Both the position numbers and the translations under genes were made by a program. Below, piece after piece: positions 1-10,406 of a stretch of DNA of 64,000 nucleotides (its first letter is position 1; every line of letters starts with the position of its first letter). Where the stretch lies: positions 41,875,155-41,939,154 of the forward strand of contig CM066994.1 in the NCBI GenBank assembly GCA_033977485.1. Direction: 5' to 3'. A model generated the notes under the pieces. It was given only the letters and a program-made list of their open reading frames with translations, did no database searches and had not been told where the DNA came from. Origin of the DNA: Hydrangea macrophylla. Lineage: Eukaryota; Streptophyta; Magnoliopsida; Cornales; Hydrangeaceae.

Positions 1-1593
1 TTCTCTGACCATGGCATAATCCATCAACGAACTTGTATTGGAAATCCCCAACAAAATGGTGTTGTTGAACGTAAGCATCGCCACCTTCTTGAGGTGGCAC
101 GTGCTCTTCGTTTTCAAGCACACCTTCCTTTAAAATTTTGGGGAGAATGTGTCCTCACAGCCACATATCTCATTAATAAAATGCCAACTCCTCTTTTGTC
201 TAACAAATCACCTCACGAAATTTTTTTCGGATCTAAACCAAACTATTCCAACCTGAGAGTTTTTTGTAGCTTATGTTTTGCTCACAACACTAACATTCAA
301 CATAAATTTGATCACCGGGCCAAACCAAGTGTATTTATTGGATATCCCCATGCTCAAAAGGGTTATCGAATATTTGATATCGCTACCAAAACCATTTACA
401 CGTCTCGCAATGTTACTTTTTATGAAGGAATTTTTCCATTTCGTGATATTGACATATCAAGTTCCCCACAAAATGATCCAGTGATACCATTACCTTTAAA
501 TGACAATCCCTCCTACCATACGCCCACTGTCAACCATATCAATCCTGATATTCCACCTTTAGTTACCCATGATATATCTACCTCTACATCTTCTCCGGGT
601 GAGGATTCACATTCCATTCCTTCTTCTATAGAGATGTTACCTACTGCCAGACCTAGTCGCACACGACGACCTCCGTCTTACTTAGCTGATTACCATTGTT
701 CCGCTGCTACTCTTGAATGCTTACCCTCTCCATCCGATTCTAAGTTGGCAGGTACATCCTATCCTCTCCATAAATATATATCTAATTCTTCTTTTTCAGC
801 TACACACAAAGTGTTTCTTTCCAACATTTGTTCCATAGATGAACCTAAAACGTTTTCCCACGCAATAAAATTACCACAATGGCGTGACGCCATGGAAAAA
901 GAAATTGAAGCCCTTGAAAAAAATAAAACTTGGAGTCTTACTTCTCTTCCTCCCAACAAAAAGCCCATCAGTTGTAAATGGGTGTACATGATTAAGTATC
1001 GCTCTGACGGTATGATTGAACGTCATAAGGCTCGATTAGTAGCTAAGGGTTTTACTCAAATTGAAGGGTTGGATTACCATGATACTTTTGCCCCAGTTGC
1101 TAAGATGGTGACTGTACGTGTTTTACTTTCCATTGCTTCTGTCAAGCAATGGTCTCTTCATCAACTTGATGTTAACAATGCTTTTCTACAAGGGGATCTT
1201 GACGAAGAAGTTTATATGACACTTCCACCTGGATTTGCTCGCCAAGGGGAGACACGGGTTTGTAGGCTTAACAAATCCATTTATGGTTTAAAGCAAGCGT
1301 CCCGACAATGGTTTGCTAAATTTTCCTCTACACTCCTCATGGCTGGTTTTTCTCAATCTAAGTCAGATTACTCTCTGTTCACTAATCATAAAGGTGATTA
1401 TTCTACTTTTGTTCTAGTCTACGTCGATGATATTATTATCACGGGTAATGATGATGTGGCTATTAAAAATCTCAAACAATTTCTTGAGGCAAAGTTTTTC
1501 ATCAAGGACTTAGGTCGATTAAAATATTTTCTTGGTATTAAGGTTGCTCGTTCAAAGAAAGGAATTTTCTCTCTCAACGGAAATATGCATTAG
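1..1593 (+). pseudogene. copia pol fragment: integrase C-terminal part and reverse transcriptase
   Basis: The frame is open from base 1. The first residues are the end of the integrase core, with the glutamate in NGVVERKHRHLLE (about residues 20-32) matching the third catalytic acidic residue of DDE integrases. RT follows: KWVYMIKYRSDG, the RHKARLVAKGF block, QLDVNNAFLQG carrying the first catalytic aspartate, and YVDDIIITG carrying the catalytic DD pair. The frame is lost near 1566-1575, where a one-base deletion in a T/C-rich stretch creates a stop at 1591-1593. The following frame carries on the expected copia sequence, so this is mutation and not a natural gene end. Confidence 0.93.
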
Positions 1594-2136
1594 ATATTCT
1601 AAAGGATACTGGTTTGATTGGAGGTCGTATCTCTGCCTCCCCTATGGAACAACACCTTCACTTGTCACCTGAGGATGGCATCCTTCTTCCTGATCCCACT
1701 TCATATAGATGCTTGGTCGAACGCCTTATATATCTTACTGTTACAAGACCAGACCTTACCTATTCCGTTAATATTTTAAGCCAATTTATGCACTCTCCTC
1801 GAAGTGCTCATCTTGATGCCGCTCACCGGGTAGTTCGTTATATGAAAGGTTCCATTAACAAGGGCATCTTCCTATCTTCTTCCAGTAGTCTCCATTTACA
1901 AGGTTATTGTGATTCTGATTGGGCAGGTTGCCCCGTCACTCGCCGCTCAACGACTGGTTATTGCACATTTTTGGGTTCCAATCTTCTTTCATGGAAAACT
2001 AAGAAACAAGCAACGATTTTCTCGTTCTTCTGCTGAAGCCGAAAAAGCAGATGTCTTCACTAAACCATTGGGCATAGATCAGTTTCATAATCTACTTGGC
2101 AAGTTGGGCGTTATCACTTTACACACTCCAACTTGA
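1575..2136 (+). pseudogene. copia RNase H region with internal deletion and frameshift
   Basis: The reading resumes after the frameshift and covers the RT-RNase H connection and the start of RNase H, including GYCDSDWAGCPVTRRST with its catalytic aspartate. Near 2015-2020 one extra T shifts the frame from KKQAT into SRSSAEAE. That motif is joined directly to ADVFTKPLG, which normally lies close to the end of copia Pol. Roughly the last third to half of RNase H is therefore missing. The stop lies just before the polypurine tract, as usual for copia. Confidence 0.88.
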
Positions 2137-2149
2137 GGGGGAGTATTAA
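2135..2149 (+). other. copia polypurine tract
   Basis: GAGGGGGAGTATTAA lies directly before TGTTTGTGATA. This is the usual plant copia arrangement of plus-strand primer and LTR start. Confidence 0.85.
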
Positions 2150-2777
2150 TGTTTGTGATATATTTATCTCAGTAGAGAGGATCTCTCTTTTACTTCTTTA
2201 TTATTTTGTATAGATTAGGATAGAAAAGTCTCCATCTATGTCTTATTTTTTCTTTCCTAGGTTGTAGAGTTTAGATATGTTGTCTGATCTCATATTTATG
2301 AGATTGGGTAGGAAATGGTTAGGTGATCTTGTATTTATGATTCTGTGTGTATATATGTCCCTTAATGCATTCAGTCTCCTCATTGAGGTAGAACTCACAA
2401 ACCAGTGTGATACTTTTACAGAGAGGAGGAGCTCTTGATATGTCAAGTTGGTAGCCCGAGATGGGTGCATTATTGTAGGTGAGTTAGAATATAAATGTAC
2501 ATTCATGTGTTAGAAAACTCAAAAAAGAGTTGAGAGTGAGTGCGGGTACGACTTGAGCGCATTTATGTGTGTGATGTCTTCAGAGAGTGGTTTGTAATCT
2601 TTATCAATAAATGAGTAGTTGTTCTTTGGTTGTGGAGTAGCCTAGTGCAGTGAACCAAGTGGAAATCCTCTTTTGAATGAAGTTGATTATTCTTGTATGT
2701 GTCTTCTATCTTACTCTTGTTATTGATCTAGTGTGAATAATCTTAAATAGTTGATTTTGGGACCCACTGTCACAACA
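2150..2777 (+). repeat. copia 3' LTR (628 bp)
   Basis: The LTR starts TGTTTGTGATA right after the polypurine tract. The most likely end is TGTCACAACA at 2768-2777, an imperfect inversion of the start. An AATAAA-like signal occurs at about 2606. The right end is inferred, because the 5' LTR is not available for alignment and no TSD can be read. Confidence 0.7.
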
Positions 2778-2907
2778 ACCTTCTATTGGGAATCAAGTAC
2801 TCATCCAGCATAATGCTTAAACTTGTGAATTGGTCAAATTATTTGTGAAAATATAAGGTTTAATTATATTTTACTCTCCTGTGGTTAGGCTCATTTTTAT
2901 TTGAGTA

Positions 2908-3094
2908 ATGCTAGAGACATAATTAATTGTACAACATTTTTCACAATTCACGACATTTAAAACAAGAGACACCACATTTTAAAGCACCACACATAAAGAC
3001 AAAACACTTTAATAATTGTGCTTTAAATGTGGTACCTTTTGCTTTAAATGTTCTTAATTGTTAAAAGAGTTGTGCAATTAGTTGTCTCTAGCAT
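2908..3094. mobile_element. MITE, ATGCTAG family, TA target duplication
   Basis: The terminal inverted repeats ATGCTAGAGACA and TGTCTCTAGCAT extend with mismatches to about 30 bp. TA flanks both ends (2906-2907, 3095-3096). The element is 187 bp and non-coding. The TA duplication suggests a Tc1/mariner-type transposase, though the TIR is not the classic Stowaway sequence. It shares its ends with the MITE at 19505-19677. Confidence 0.8.
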
Positions 3095-3421
3095 TATTGT
3101 TTTCATTTTATCCCATGTGCTTCAAAAGTGGGTACTTAATCTCCCAGTAATTTTGGACTGAAGTGAAACTATTATAATTCCTCTAAAAATAACCCCACAT
3201 GGGGATTAAGTATAAAAATTAGCCGCACATAAGAAAATTTAATTAAGTGTCGAAATTAACCCCACATAGACACTAAGCCCCAACATTAGCCCCATATATA
3301 AGGGATTAAGTGTTAAACATTAGTTCCACATAGGTGGATTAAATGACAGCATTATCCTCACGTAGGGGGTTAAACCCCAGAAATTAACCTCAAAAAGGGA
3401 GTCAAGGGCAATATTTATATT

Positions 3422-3422
<1 letters not shown>

Positions 3423-3476
<54 letters not shown>
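3423..3476. repeat. (TA)n(TG)n microsatellite
   Basis: An alternating TA run passes into about 20 TG units. Confidence 0.97.
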
Positions 3477-3479
<3 letters not shown>

Positions 3480-3627
3480 GCCAATTCTAGATTTTTAACC
3501 AGTTTTGAGGAAATTTTTATCAGTTTCATTTTACCCCGAAACTACAGGAGGTTAAGTGTCCACTATTGAAGAACATAGGGATAAAGTGAAAATAAACTTA
3601 ACTATAAAGGATAAGATATAATTAACC

Positions 3628-4073
3628 AAAAATAGAACAACGTGAACGAATATACATGACATGATCAAACGTGGTGAACTTTTTTACTACTTCATTTATG
3701 AATTTCATTATTTAAATTTTTTTTTTTTTTTTGGTTTGTTTTTGGATGGATTTATATTTTGTTTTTAAAATGCTTGATCAGTTAGGATTTTGAATATCCA
3801 AATTTATGTGATAATAGAACACGTTGTTAAGCAAATTTTTTTCTTTTTTTTATAAGGTCAACTCAATGGAATCAGATCACACATGTGATTCTATGGTATA
3901 TCTAGTCGGTGCGTTTTTTCAATTTGTCTCACATGTGACATGTGGTAGACATGCAGATCACTTACCAAGAATCTTTTTGTCATCATTCATAAGAGGTTGT
4001 TACCATAATAATAATAATAATATGTTGTGTAATAAATCATAAAAGAACCGACTTTAATGGTTTAGTATAAGTA
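3628..4073. other. AT-rich non-coding stretch
   Basis: I see only poly-T (about 3718-3732) and an AATAAT run (4007-4021). No coding or element signal is visible. Confidence 0.6.
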
Positions 4074-4247
4074 ATGTTATGCTTCTTACATTTTTATTTT
4101 AGAAGTGTTTTTTAAATGATGTGGCAGAGGATCGAGCCAAGCTAATACAATAGAATCGATTGAATTTTGATTAAAAGTTATTTATCTGTTCTATTACTAC
4201 ATCATTTGAAAATCACCTTCAAGATAGAAATTTGGAACACATAACAT
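4074..4247. mobile_element. MITE, ATGTTATG type, TA target duplication
   Basis: ATGTTATGCTTC at the left matches the inverted right end (ATGTTATGTGTTCC). The similarity continues inward over about 50 bp, through ATTT(T/C)TAT and AAATGATGT. TA flanks both ends (4072-4073, 4248-4249). The element is 174 bp and non-coding. Confidence 0.75.
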
Positions 4248-4526
4248 TAGTACTCTTAGTATTTGGGTAGGTGCTTCCTAGGGTTGTTGCTTGACTAAAA
4301 AGGACAAACTTCACTGAGAATACGACAACACTTCAGTGCTTTTATTTGAGTTTGTTGGTGCTGTTTCGCCACACAAAAAGTGGGACCTATAATTTAAAAA
4401 CAAAGAAATAATTTTAAACACAGGGCCCCATTTATATGAGATGGAACAACACCAACAGCACAAAAACACATAAAAAAAATGTCTATAGACTCTATACTAT
4501 GACTGGTGAGCATAATCACAAAGTAC

Positions 4527-4693
4527 CTTTTCATCCGACCCCGTGCTACCGATGACCCGGCAGCCTTTTAACTTCGCCAATTGTCCGGCGACCATTCCTA
4601 CAGCTCCGGCCGCCGCTGATATGAATACATTGGACCCAGGTTTCGGGTTTCCCATCACTTCTATACCCACCCATGCAGCAAACCCGGGTACCC
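4527..4693 (-). CDS. alkenal reductase exon 3
   Basis: The acceptor AG lies at 4695-4694. The first two bases complete the split glycine codon. The exon encodes GVPGFAAWVGIEVM, then the dinucleotide-binding AAAGAVGMVAGQLAKLKG, and ends at SDEK before a GT donor at 4526-4525. The glycine-rich loop is intact. Confidence 0.87.
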
Positions 4694-7600
4694 CTTCATA
4701 ACATGAAACAAATTGCATGTATCAATGGATTCAATGCACAATATTGAAGACAGAGATAAATTTGTATTACCTAATTTGATTTGGAAAAGTTTCAAACTGG
4801 TCCAACTACAAAATTCAATCAATTTCTCGGTTTAGGTTTGGTTTTTGTGAAAATCAAGGTAATGTTGTTTTGATAAATAACAATTTTTAAGAAAGTGATT
4901 AGACTGAGCAGTGAGCAAGGACTTCTGTATAAGAATTGGTACTCAACAAATTCTTGAATTTGCATATTCTACTTCATTTACAAAACAGAGAACCAATTCT
5001 TTGATTTCCTATAAGCCTCATAGTAAGTAATTTCATTAATCAAAATACTATGTGATAAGAGCAACTAAGGGAAGCCCAAAAAAAAAAAAAAAACACACAA
5101 ACAAACATTGTATAACCTGATCATTAGTAATTAGCTAGATTAAGAGATTAGAAAATTAGTCAAAATTTACTAAAACAAATTTGTTGCATTTCCATATAAT
5201 TATCTTTAGGGCAATTTAGTCACAAGTTTATTATGTCATTTTACTTTAGAGTTAAGAGCAATTAAGATTCTTGATTAGGAAAATATTGCCCGTAATTGAA
5301 TATTAAGTTAAATTTAAGTGGACCATACATGAATATTAAGTCAAATTTTTGCTTAGAGACTTTTAACAAACTAAATATCAAATTGGACTTTAAACTCTTG
5401 ACAACTACGACTAAAATAGAGTTAGCTAGAAAATATGGTTTCATTCTATAACCTAAGACAATATTTTTTATTTATTTTTTTAAAATTTTGATCATCATCA
5501 ATTGCATCCGATTGAACCCATATTTTTTTTATGTGATTAATATTTTAGGTTATATGATATTATCTTAGTTGATGAGACTAAAGGGGGTCTCAACACTGAA
5601 CTAGAAGTTTGGAGAGAAGCACTGGAGACTAAGGGGCTAAAGATAAGTAGGACGAAAACAGAATACATGGAATGCAGTTTTAGCACCAGTGGAAGTAGAG
5701 ACAACGAAGCAGTGAAGATCGAAGACCAGAAGATTCCAAAGAGGGAACATTTTCTCTATCTAGGTTCAATGATCAGTAGAGATGGAGAGATTGGTAATGA
5801 CGTGACCCATAGAATTAAAGCAAACTGGCTTAAGTGGAGAAGTGCTTCCGGAGTATTACGTGACCGGAGAATACCAGTAAAATTGAAAGGAAAATTTTTT
5901 TGGGCAGTAATTAGGCTAGCTATGCTCTATGGGACAGAATGTTGGGCAACTAAGAAATAACATATTAGCAAAGTGAGCGTAGCTATGATGAGGATGCTAA
6001 GGTGGATGTGTGATAAGACTAGGAAAGATAGAATTAGAAATGAGTACATTAGAGAGACTGTAGGAGTGGCACGGATTGAGGATAAGTTAAAGGAGAATAG
6101 ACTTAGATTGTTCGGCCATGTGCAACGAAGGCCTGTAGATACACCTGTGCGAAAGAGTGATAAAATTGTAGTGTCTGGAATGGGGGGGCAGACCTAGACT
6201 GACCTGGGAGTATGTAGTGCAACAAGATATGAATATATAATTTAAGTGAGCATATAGCTCGTGATCATGCAGAATGGAGAAAAATGATTCATACAGTCGA
6301 CCCCAACTGATTGTGATACAAGGCTTGGTTTGGTTTGATTTGGTTTGCTTTAATATTTTAGGTTATAAAATGGACACCATACATTATGAGTTTACTATAT
6401 GTACTGATTTAGTTGAATGAATAAATCAATTGTAAAATAGAACGGATGATTCTCTTGTGGCCGGATGGCAAGGCCTCTGAGTGTTATACCCAAAGGTATC
6501 AAGTTCGAATCTCAAAGGGGTGGTCACAGGTGATTCACCCGGATACTCTGGCCTCGTGACATTAGTCGAGGTGCACGAAAACTGGCCCGAACACCCACAA
6601 TTTAAAAAAAAAAAATGTAAAATAGAACGAAAATATTGTACGTATTATCAATATGGTCGCTTAAGAGCATGACCTATATATTTTAATATTGAAATTGAGA
6701 GATCTCATAATAAAATTACCAAGCGAACTAAGGTAGTCTGGCAATGCAATTCCAGCCGTTGGATCTGCTTTCATTAGGGAATCAGATGGTACCACACTAT
6801 ATTCTGCTACCGGAGAAAAGTGGTTGATGACAATGTCTCCCTCTGTAAATTTACTGTCTTTTGACCGAATTACCCTCGATACTCCAAGTGATGTTATCAC
6901 CTGCATTTCAGTCTAAATTGTCAAGGCCAGTGTTTATTGTATCGGTAATGCTAAGGGTACAACTCATTCTTATAAATCATTTTCAACTCTCACTATCTCT
7001 CTCCTAAGTAGCACTGTGGGGTACAGTTAAATTTTAGTGGGCTCCAGTGCCACTTCAAAGAGAGATAAAGATAGTAGTAAATGAACTATAAGAATGAGTT
7101 GTACCCTTAACAAGACTCTTATATTATATAGTGGTTAAGTGCGTATATGGTTAATGGTTGGTTTCGATCAACTCTTATCCTTTTGCGTTTAGTCGGAAGT
7201 ACTATGAAAACTAGAAATAAAATAAAGGGTAAATTACATTTTGCAGCCTCCAACTATATATGCTTTGGCACTTTGATCCCTAAACTAAAAAAATTCGCAA
7301 ACTGCTCCGGAACTATTGGTCCTTGGCATTTACCCTCTCCGTCCAAAGTGCCAAAGCATGTATAGTTGAAGGGTGCAAAATGTAATTTATCCTAAAATAA
7401 AATATTTCATTAAAGGACAAATATGTTTTTTGCATTACATTTGAACTAAAGCACATCTAAACATGTTACAGCCAAAACGTGCTTTTCAAACTCTAAAATA
7501 CGTTGTAAAATTTAATTTGGTGAATTACACTAACTTCTTCTGAGTATGTCATAATTATAGGGATCTCTCTCATAAGGTCAAATATTATACAAATCTTTCC

Positions 7601-9525
7601 TTGTCAGAGATGAAACCCTGGTGATGTTCAAGTTACATGTAAAAGTGTTGTTTTACCATTGAAATACTATACATTTATATAATAACATTAATAACAAAAA
7701 TCAGAATGTTACAAAAATGGCAATTTTGCTCTTAAGATGCCCTTGAAACAAACAAAAGTAAAAAACTCATTTTGGGAATTTTGAAAATTTTAAATTTCTT
7801 TGACTTTAATAAGGGATAAGTTGTTATTTTAAAAATAGGATATTAGGCTATAGACTCCCCAGTATTAGGGCGTATTAGCCCAAAACTCAAACGATTTAGC
7901 TATTTTTTAATAAGTCTCTCACTACTTTTGCTATCAGCGAAAAGCCCCATGTTATTAAGCAAAAATTGGCTAACACAACATTATTTGTCTACTCATTTTT
8001 TTTTTTTGGGTGATTTTTTTTTTGGATATCATGTTTTGTTCGAGATCTACGCTTTGAACTTGAAAATTGTACCCAAAAAAAAAAATTTATTTGGAACCTC
8101 GTTTTTCAATCTTATCTATCAAAATAGATGTTATTATTTGTTAATTGACGAAAATGACCATAATTTCCTCAATTTTCGGCCTTTTTTATGATTTTTTTTC
8201 ATGTATTTTTACAAAAAAGATAAGTTGCAACCTGATTTTGAAATTTTATCTGTTTGCAATAAGTAATATTATATGTTATCTGTCTGCAAACAGATAATAT
8301 GTATAACGACGATAACTTTCTAGCTCAATTCTTGGGCATTTGGGTGATTCTTTGTTTTTTTTATTTCATTTTTTTTTCGAGATCTACGCATTCGACTTGG
8401 AAACTTAATTTACAAAAACAGGTAATTTGTAAGCTCATTTTGGGATTTTATCTATTTTTGATTAGATAATTTTATCACCTTTTGGGCTTCTTGTGTGTGT
8501 GAGAGAGTGTTTTTTTTTCCATGCATTATTTCGAGATCTATGCACCTACGATGCCAATATTTACAAAAGAATATATTTTTGTTACAACAATTTGAAGCTT
8601 TTTGGTCATAAAAGGACATTTTCGACCAAAACAAGAAAAGTGGCCTAATGAGTTAAAGAAAAGTAACTGATGTTTTAGTTTGAAAGAGTTTTATTTGGAT
8701 GAAGCCCCCTTTAAAAAGCTTTAATCATGAAACTATTGGTCAATAGACCGTTGACTAATGGAATGTCAGAGATGCGTATGCACAACAACAAACTTCAGGA
8801 TAGATCCGTCTAATTTCTAAAACTACAAGGGAGATCTCTGTAATTACGATTGACCTCAGTTGACATAAGTGTAATTTATTCGAATTTTTTTAAACAAAAT
8901 AACATAAGCTCTTTGGCTCTAGAGACATATTTGAGGCCAACCAAATACTTATTGTCCCACGTGCTGTGATAGTAGTCTTGATGATACCATATATCATCTC
9001 ATGCGATACAATTGATAAAGTGTAATGTTATATTTTTCAAATCTAAATCTCCAAAACTTATCACAAATGATATGATAAATTGGCCAACTGGATTTTGAAT
9101 GGAGCACCTCCAATCAAAATCTAATAAAATATTGCCACATTATTTGAGATAAGTTTTTTAGCATTGCATTACTCATGGGAAAAACTTTGAAAAATATAGG
9201 CATTACTCATTGAGAAAACATAAGAGATTTCAATTTGGAAGCATTACAAATGGGGTAGTGGCACCTAATATAGCAAAACCTGATTGAGGGTAAATTGGGG
9301 AATGTAAAGCCCATCATCAACGCCGGACATTCTGGCCCGGAGATATGGTTCAACCGAGGTCAAGAGTAGCTCAACTGCCACGTGTCGATCAGGGATTGAA
9401 TCAGCGGCTAGTGATATGTTTGTTGTGCGAAGCTTGAGATGATCAGACGTTGGGACCCCATCTGGTGCATAGGATGATAAAATCCACTCTCTACTCTCCA
9501 CTACCTCCAATGCACCAACGCCCAT
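4527..9525 (-). CDS. NADP-dependent alkenal double-bond reductase-like gene, exons 1-3 (3' end missing)
   Basis: This gene encodes a zinc-independent medium-chain dehydrogenase/reductase of the 2-alkenal reductase family. Those enzymes reduce the C=C bond of alpha,beta-unsaturated aldehydes and ketones with NADPH and are typically cytosolic. Exons are 9525-9280 (82 codons), 6900-6720 and 4693-4527. All have GT donors, AG acceptors and compatible phases (0, 1, 0), and they give about 198 residues against a usual ~345. The N-terminal oxidoreductase domain is in exons 1-2. Exon 3 begins the Rossmann fold with AAAGAVG and the cofactor-binding GSTGSDEK. The exon structure follows Arabidopsis-type AER genes, whose remaining exon(s) encode the C-terminal half. 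No such sequence occurs between 4527 and the left edge, so they lie beyond the copia element or are lost. The introns hold a LINE, an SINE and several MITEs. Confidence 0.82.
5555..6349 (+). mobile_element. 5'-truncated RTE-type LINE
   Basis: A 795-bp insertion is flanked by an 18-bp target-site duplication, TTAATATTTTAGGTTATA, at 5537-5554 and 6350-6367. Only the C-terminal part of the RT protein and the 3' end remain. The tail is the short GGTTTGGTTTGATTTGG run that RTE elements carry instead of a long poly-A. It sits in intron 2 of the reductase gene, on the opposite strand to it. Confidence 0.93.
5556..6197 (+). pseudogene. RTE LINE reverse transcriptase C-terminal fragment
   Basis: The frame begins DIILVDET, so the truncation fell inside the catalytic (F/Y)xDD box, leaving only the second aspartate. 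It continues through SRTKTEYMECSF, HFLYLGSMIS, LKWRSASGVLRDRR and MLYGTECWA, the usual C-terminal landmarks of plant RTE elements. An in-frame TAA lies at 5958-5960, after which MRMLRWM and RLRLFGHVQRRP continue in the same frame. Near 6185 a G-run frameshift ends the match. The copy is non-functional. Confidence 0.93.
6445..6615 (+). mobile_element. Au-like SINE (tRNA-derived)
   Basis: A 171-bp insertion has a 14-bp duplication TGTAAAATAGAACG at 6431-6444 and 6616-6629 and an A-rich 3' tail. Near its 5' end are an A-box-like TGGCCGGATGG and a B-box-like AGTTCGAATCT. The 3' part (GTCGAGGTGCACGAAAACTG) resembles the conserved end of the Au SINE family. It lies in intron 2 of the reductase gene. 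Confidence 0.9.
6720..6900 (-). CDS. alkenal reductase exon 2
   Basis: The exon follows a TGCAG acceptor and encodes VITSLGVSRVIRSKDSKF and onward through GDIVINHFSPVAEYSVV to DYLSSLG. It ends in phase 1 at a GT donor (6719-6718). GVSRVI and the GD(I/L)V...EYSV spacing are typical of the family. Confidence 0.85.
6954..7107. mobile_element. MITE with AGGGTACAACTC ends
   Basis: Nearly perfect inverted repeats of about 22 bp (AGGGTACAACTCATTCTTAT and its complement) are flanked by TA. The element is 154 bp, non-coding, and lies in intron 1 of the reductase gene. Confidence 0.85.
7227..7392. mobile_element. Mutator-like MITE with 9-bp TSD
   Basis: The inverted repeats GGGTAAATTACATTTTGC and GCAAAATGTAATTTATCC, plus further inner pairing, define a 166-bp element. 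The 9-bp duplication TAAAATAAA (7218-7226, 7393-7401) points to a Mutator-type transposase. Confidence 0.85.
7960..8610. repeat. Diverged tandem module in reductase intron 1
   Basis: The motif CGAGATCTACGC or a near copy, followed by an AT-rich block, recurs at about 8041, 8378 and 8532. Intervening stretches share TTTATCTGTTTGC and TGATTTTTTT blocks. The spacing is about 155 bp or a multiple of it. It is non-coding. Confidence 0.5.
9025..9169. mobile_element. MITE related to the ATG(T/C) TA-flanked group
   Basis: The left end (ATGTTATATTTTTC) and the inverted right end (ATGCAATGCTAAAAAAC) agree imperfectly, then share AAAACTTATC and AAAT(G/A)AT(A/G)TG. TA flanks both ends (9023-9024, 9170-9171). 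The element is 145 bp. Confidence 0.6.
9280..9525 (-). CDS. alkenal reductase exon 1
   Basis: The exon encodes 82 residues from MGVGALEVVESREW to FTLNQ. SVEPYLRARMSG matches the family's conserved SxDPYxRxRM block. CAG is followed by a GT donor at 9279-9278. The ATG is the only start upstream of the conserved block, and a TATA-like motif lies about 66 bp upstream. Confidence 0.85.
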
Positions 9526-9640
9526 CTCTCTCTCTCTCTCTCAAATCTCTCTCTCAAATGCCTCTATCGAAAATGCACAAGAAGTTGGAGTTATATAGAG
9601 CTGAATACAGGCCAACAACCCTCTCTCTCTCTCTCTCTTT
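9526..9640 (-). promoter_or_regulatory. CT/GA-repeat leader of the reductase gene
   Basis: Two (CT)n runs (about 9523-9560 and 9622-9640) read as GA repeats on the gene strand. They lie in the expected 5' UTR and core promoter. GA/CT repeats are common in plant leaders. A regulatory role here is an inference. Confidence 0.5.
9591..9597 (-). promoter_or_regulatory. TATA-like box of the reductase gene
   Basis: TATATAA on the minus strand lies about 66 bp upstream of the exon 1 ATG. That leaves room for a short leader. Confidence 0.5.
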
Positions 9641-9699
9641 TAATAGTGGTCAAATCCCAACTTGTTTTCCACTACTTTCAATTGTATTAGTAATTTAGA

Positions 9700-10398
9700 C
9701 AGTTTATTTATTAATCTTTTCACCGAATCTATTACCGTTATATTCGGTAGTTGAATAGGAGAATCCGGTATATGCACCGACTCCATAACGCACACACCAA
9801 TTAAGTCATGAAGTAAATTATCTGTAGATCACACCAAACTGAAAAAATTTTATGTCTATTTTGATCAGATCCGTCTCTCAAACTATCTTAATTTGGGCCG
9901 AAGCAGATTTTCAACCTCTGAACTCCATAGAAAATTAGGGACACTGGCCAGCTCCGCTAGTTGGTTCTCTTTCTCTAAAATTATTGTAGTTTTTTTTTTT
10001 TTTAATCACAAAATTCTTGTAGTTTTACTTGGTTGCAAAAATACCCAAAGCCATAGTGGATAATTTAGGATGTACACTAGATATGGAAATGGTGTATTCA
10101 ATTAATACAAAGAGCTGGTAGAATAGTAGATTTACGTATTGACACGGTTGTAAATCATATAGGAGGCTGATACAATACGCAATTGGTTTACCGTTAATTG
10201 GCTAAACAGCTTAATGACTTTTATCCGTATTTGTAGATAGTTTTTTCAAAAAAGAAAATTAGTACTCATGATAATAAGTCCATTTTAAGGTATTTTTACT
10301 TAGCATTAGGACCAAATAGGAGAACATTTTAGCTTTAGTATATAAAATATGGACAAAAATGCCCATTTGCCAAAAACACACACGTGTTTCCTCATATC
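9700..10398. other. Intergenic, nothing recognised
   Basis: AT-rich, with stops in all frames. I see no repeat ends here. Confidence 0.5.
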
Positions 10399-10406
10399 CT
10401 GAGTAG

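Larger units (their letters stand above)
1..2777 (+). mobile_element. Ty1/copia retrotransposon, 3' part (5' part outside window)
   Basis: The window opens inside the integrase catalytic core of a Ty1/copia element. It continues through reverse transcriptase and a damaged RNase H to a polypurine tract and a 3' LTR. The integrase-before-RT order is diagnostic of copia. The 5' LTR, gag and protease are left of the window. The element lies antisense to the alkenal reductase gene, just beyond its last visible exon, so it may sit in that gene's third intron. Two frameshifts and a large RNase H deletion make it defective. The clade is probably Ale-like from the RT/RNase H wording, but this is an impression only. 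Confidence 0.93.
2857..3627. mobile_element. TIR element carrying a nested MITE
   Basis: The left end (GGTTTAATTATATTTTACTC) and the inverted right end (GGTTAATTATATCTTATCC) match over about 40 bp, so this is a non-coding terminal-inverted-repeat element. Flanking repeats are not clean. Inside are the MITE at 2908-3094, a degenerate tandem motif around ACCCCACATAG (3190-3400) and a TA/TG microsatellite. Similar TIR style to Mutator-like MITEs, but the superfamily is not proven. Confidence 0.6.

Noticed and set aside
6445..6530. A tRNA gene
   Set aside because: A- and B-box-like motifs are present but no cloverleaf can be folded. The TSD, A-tail and 3' body show it is an SINE.
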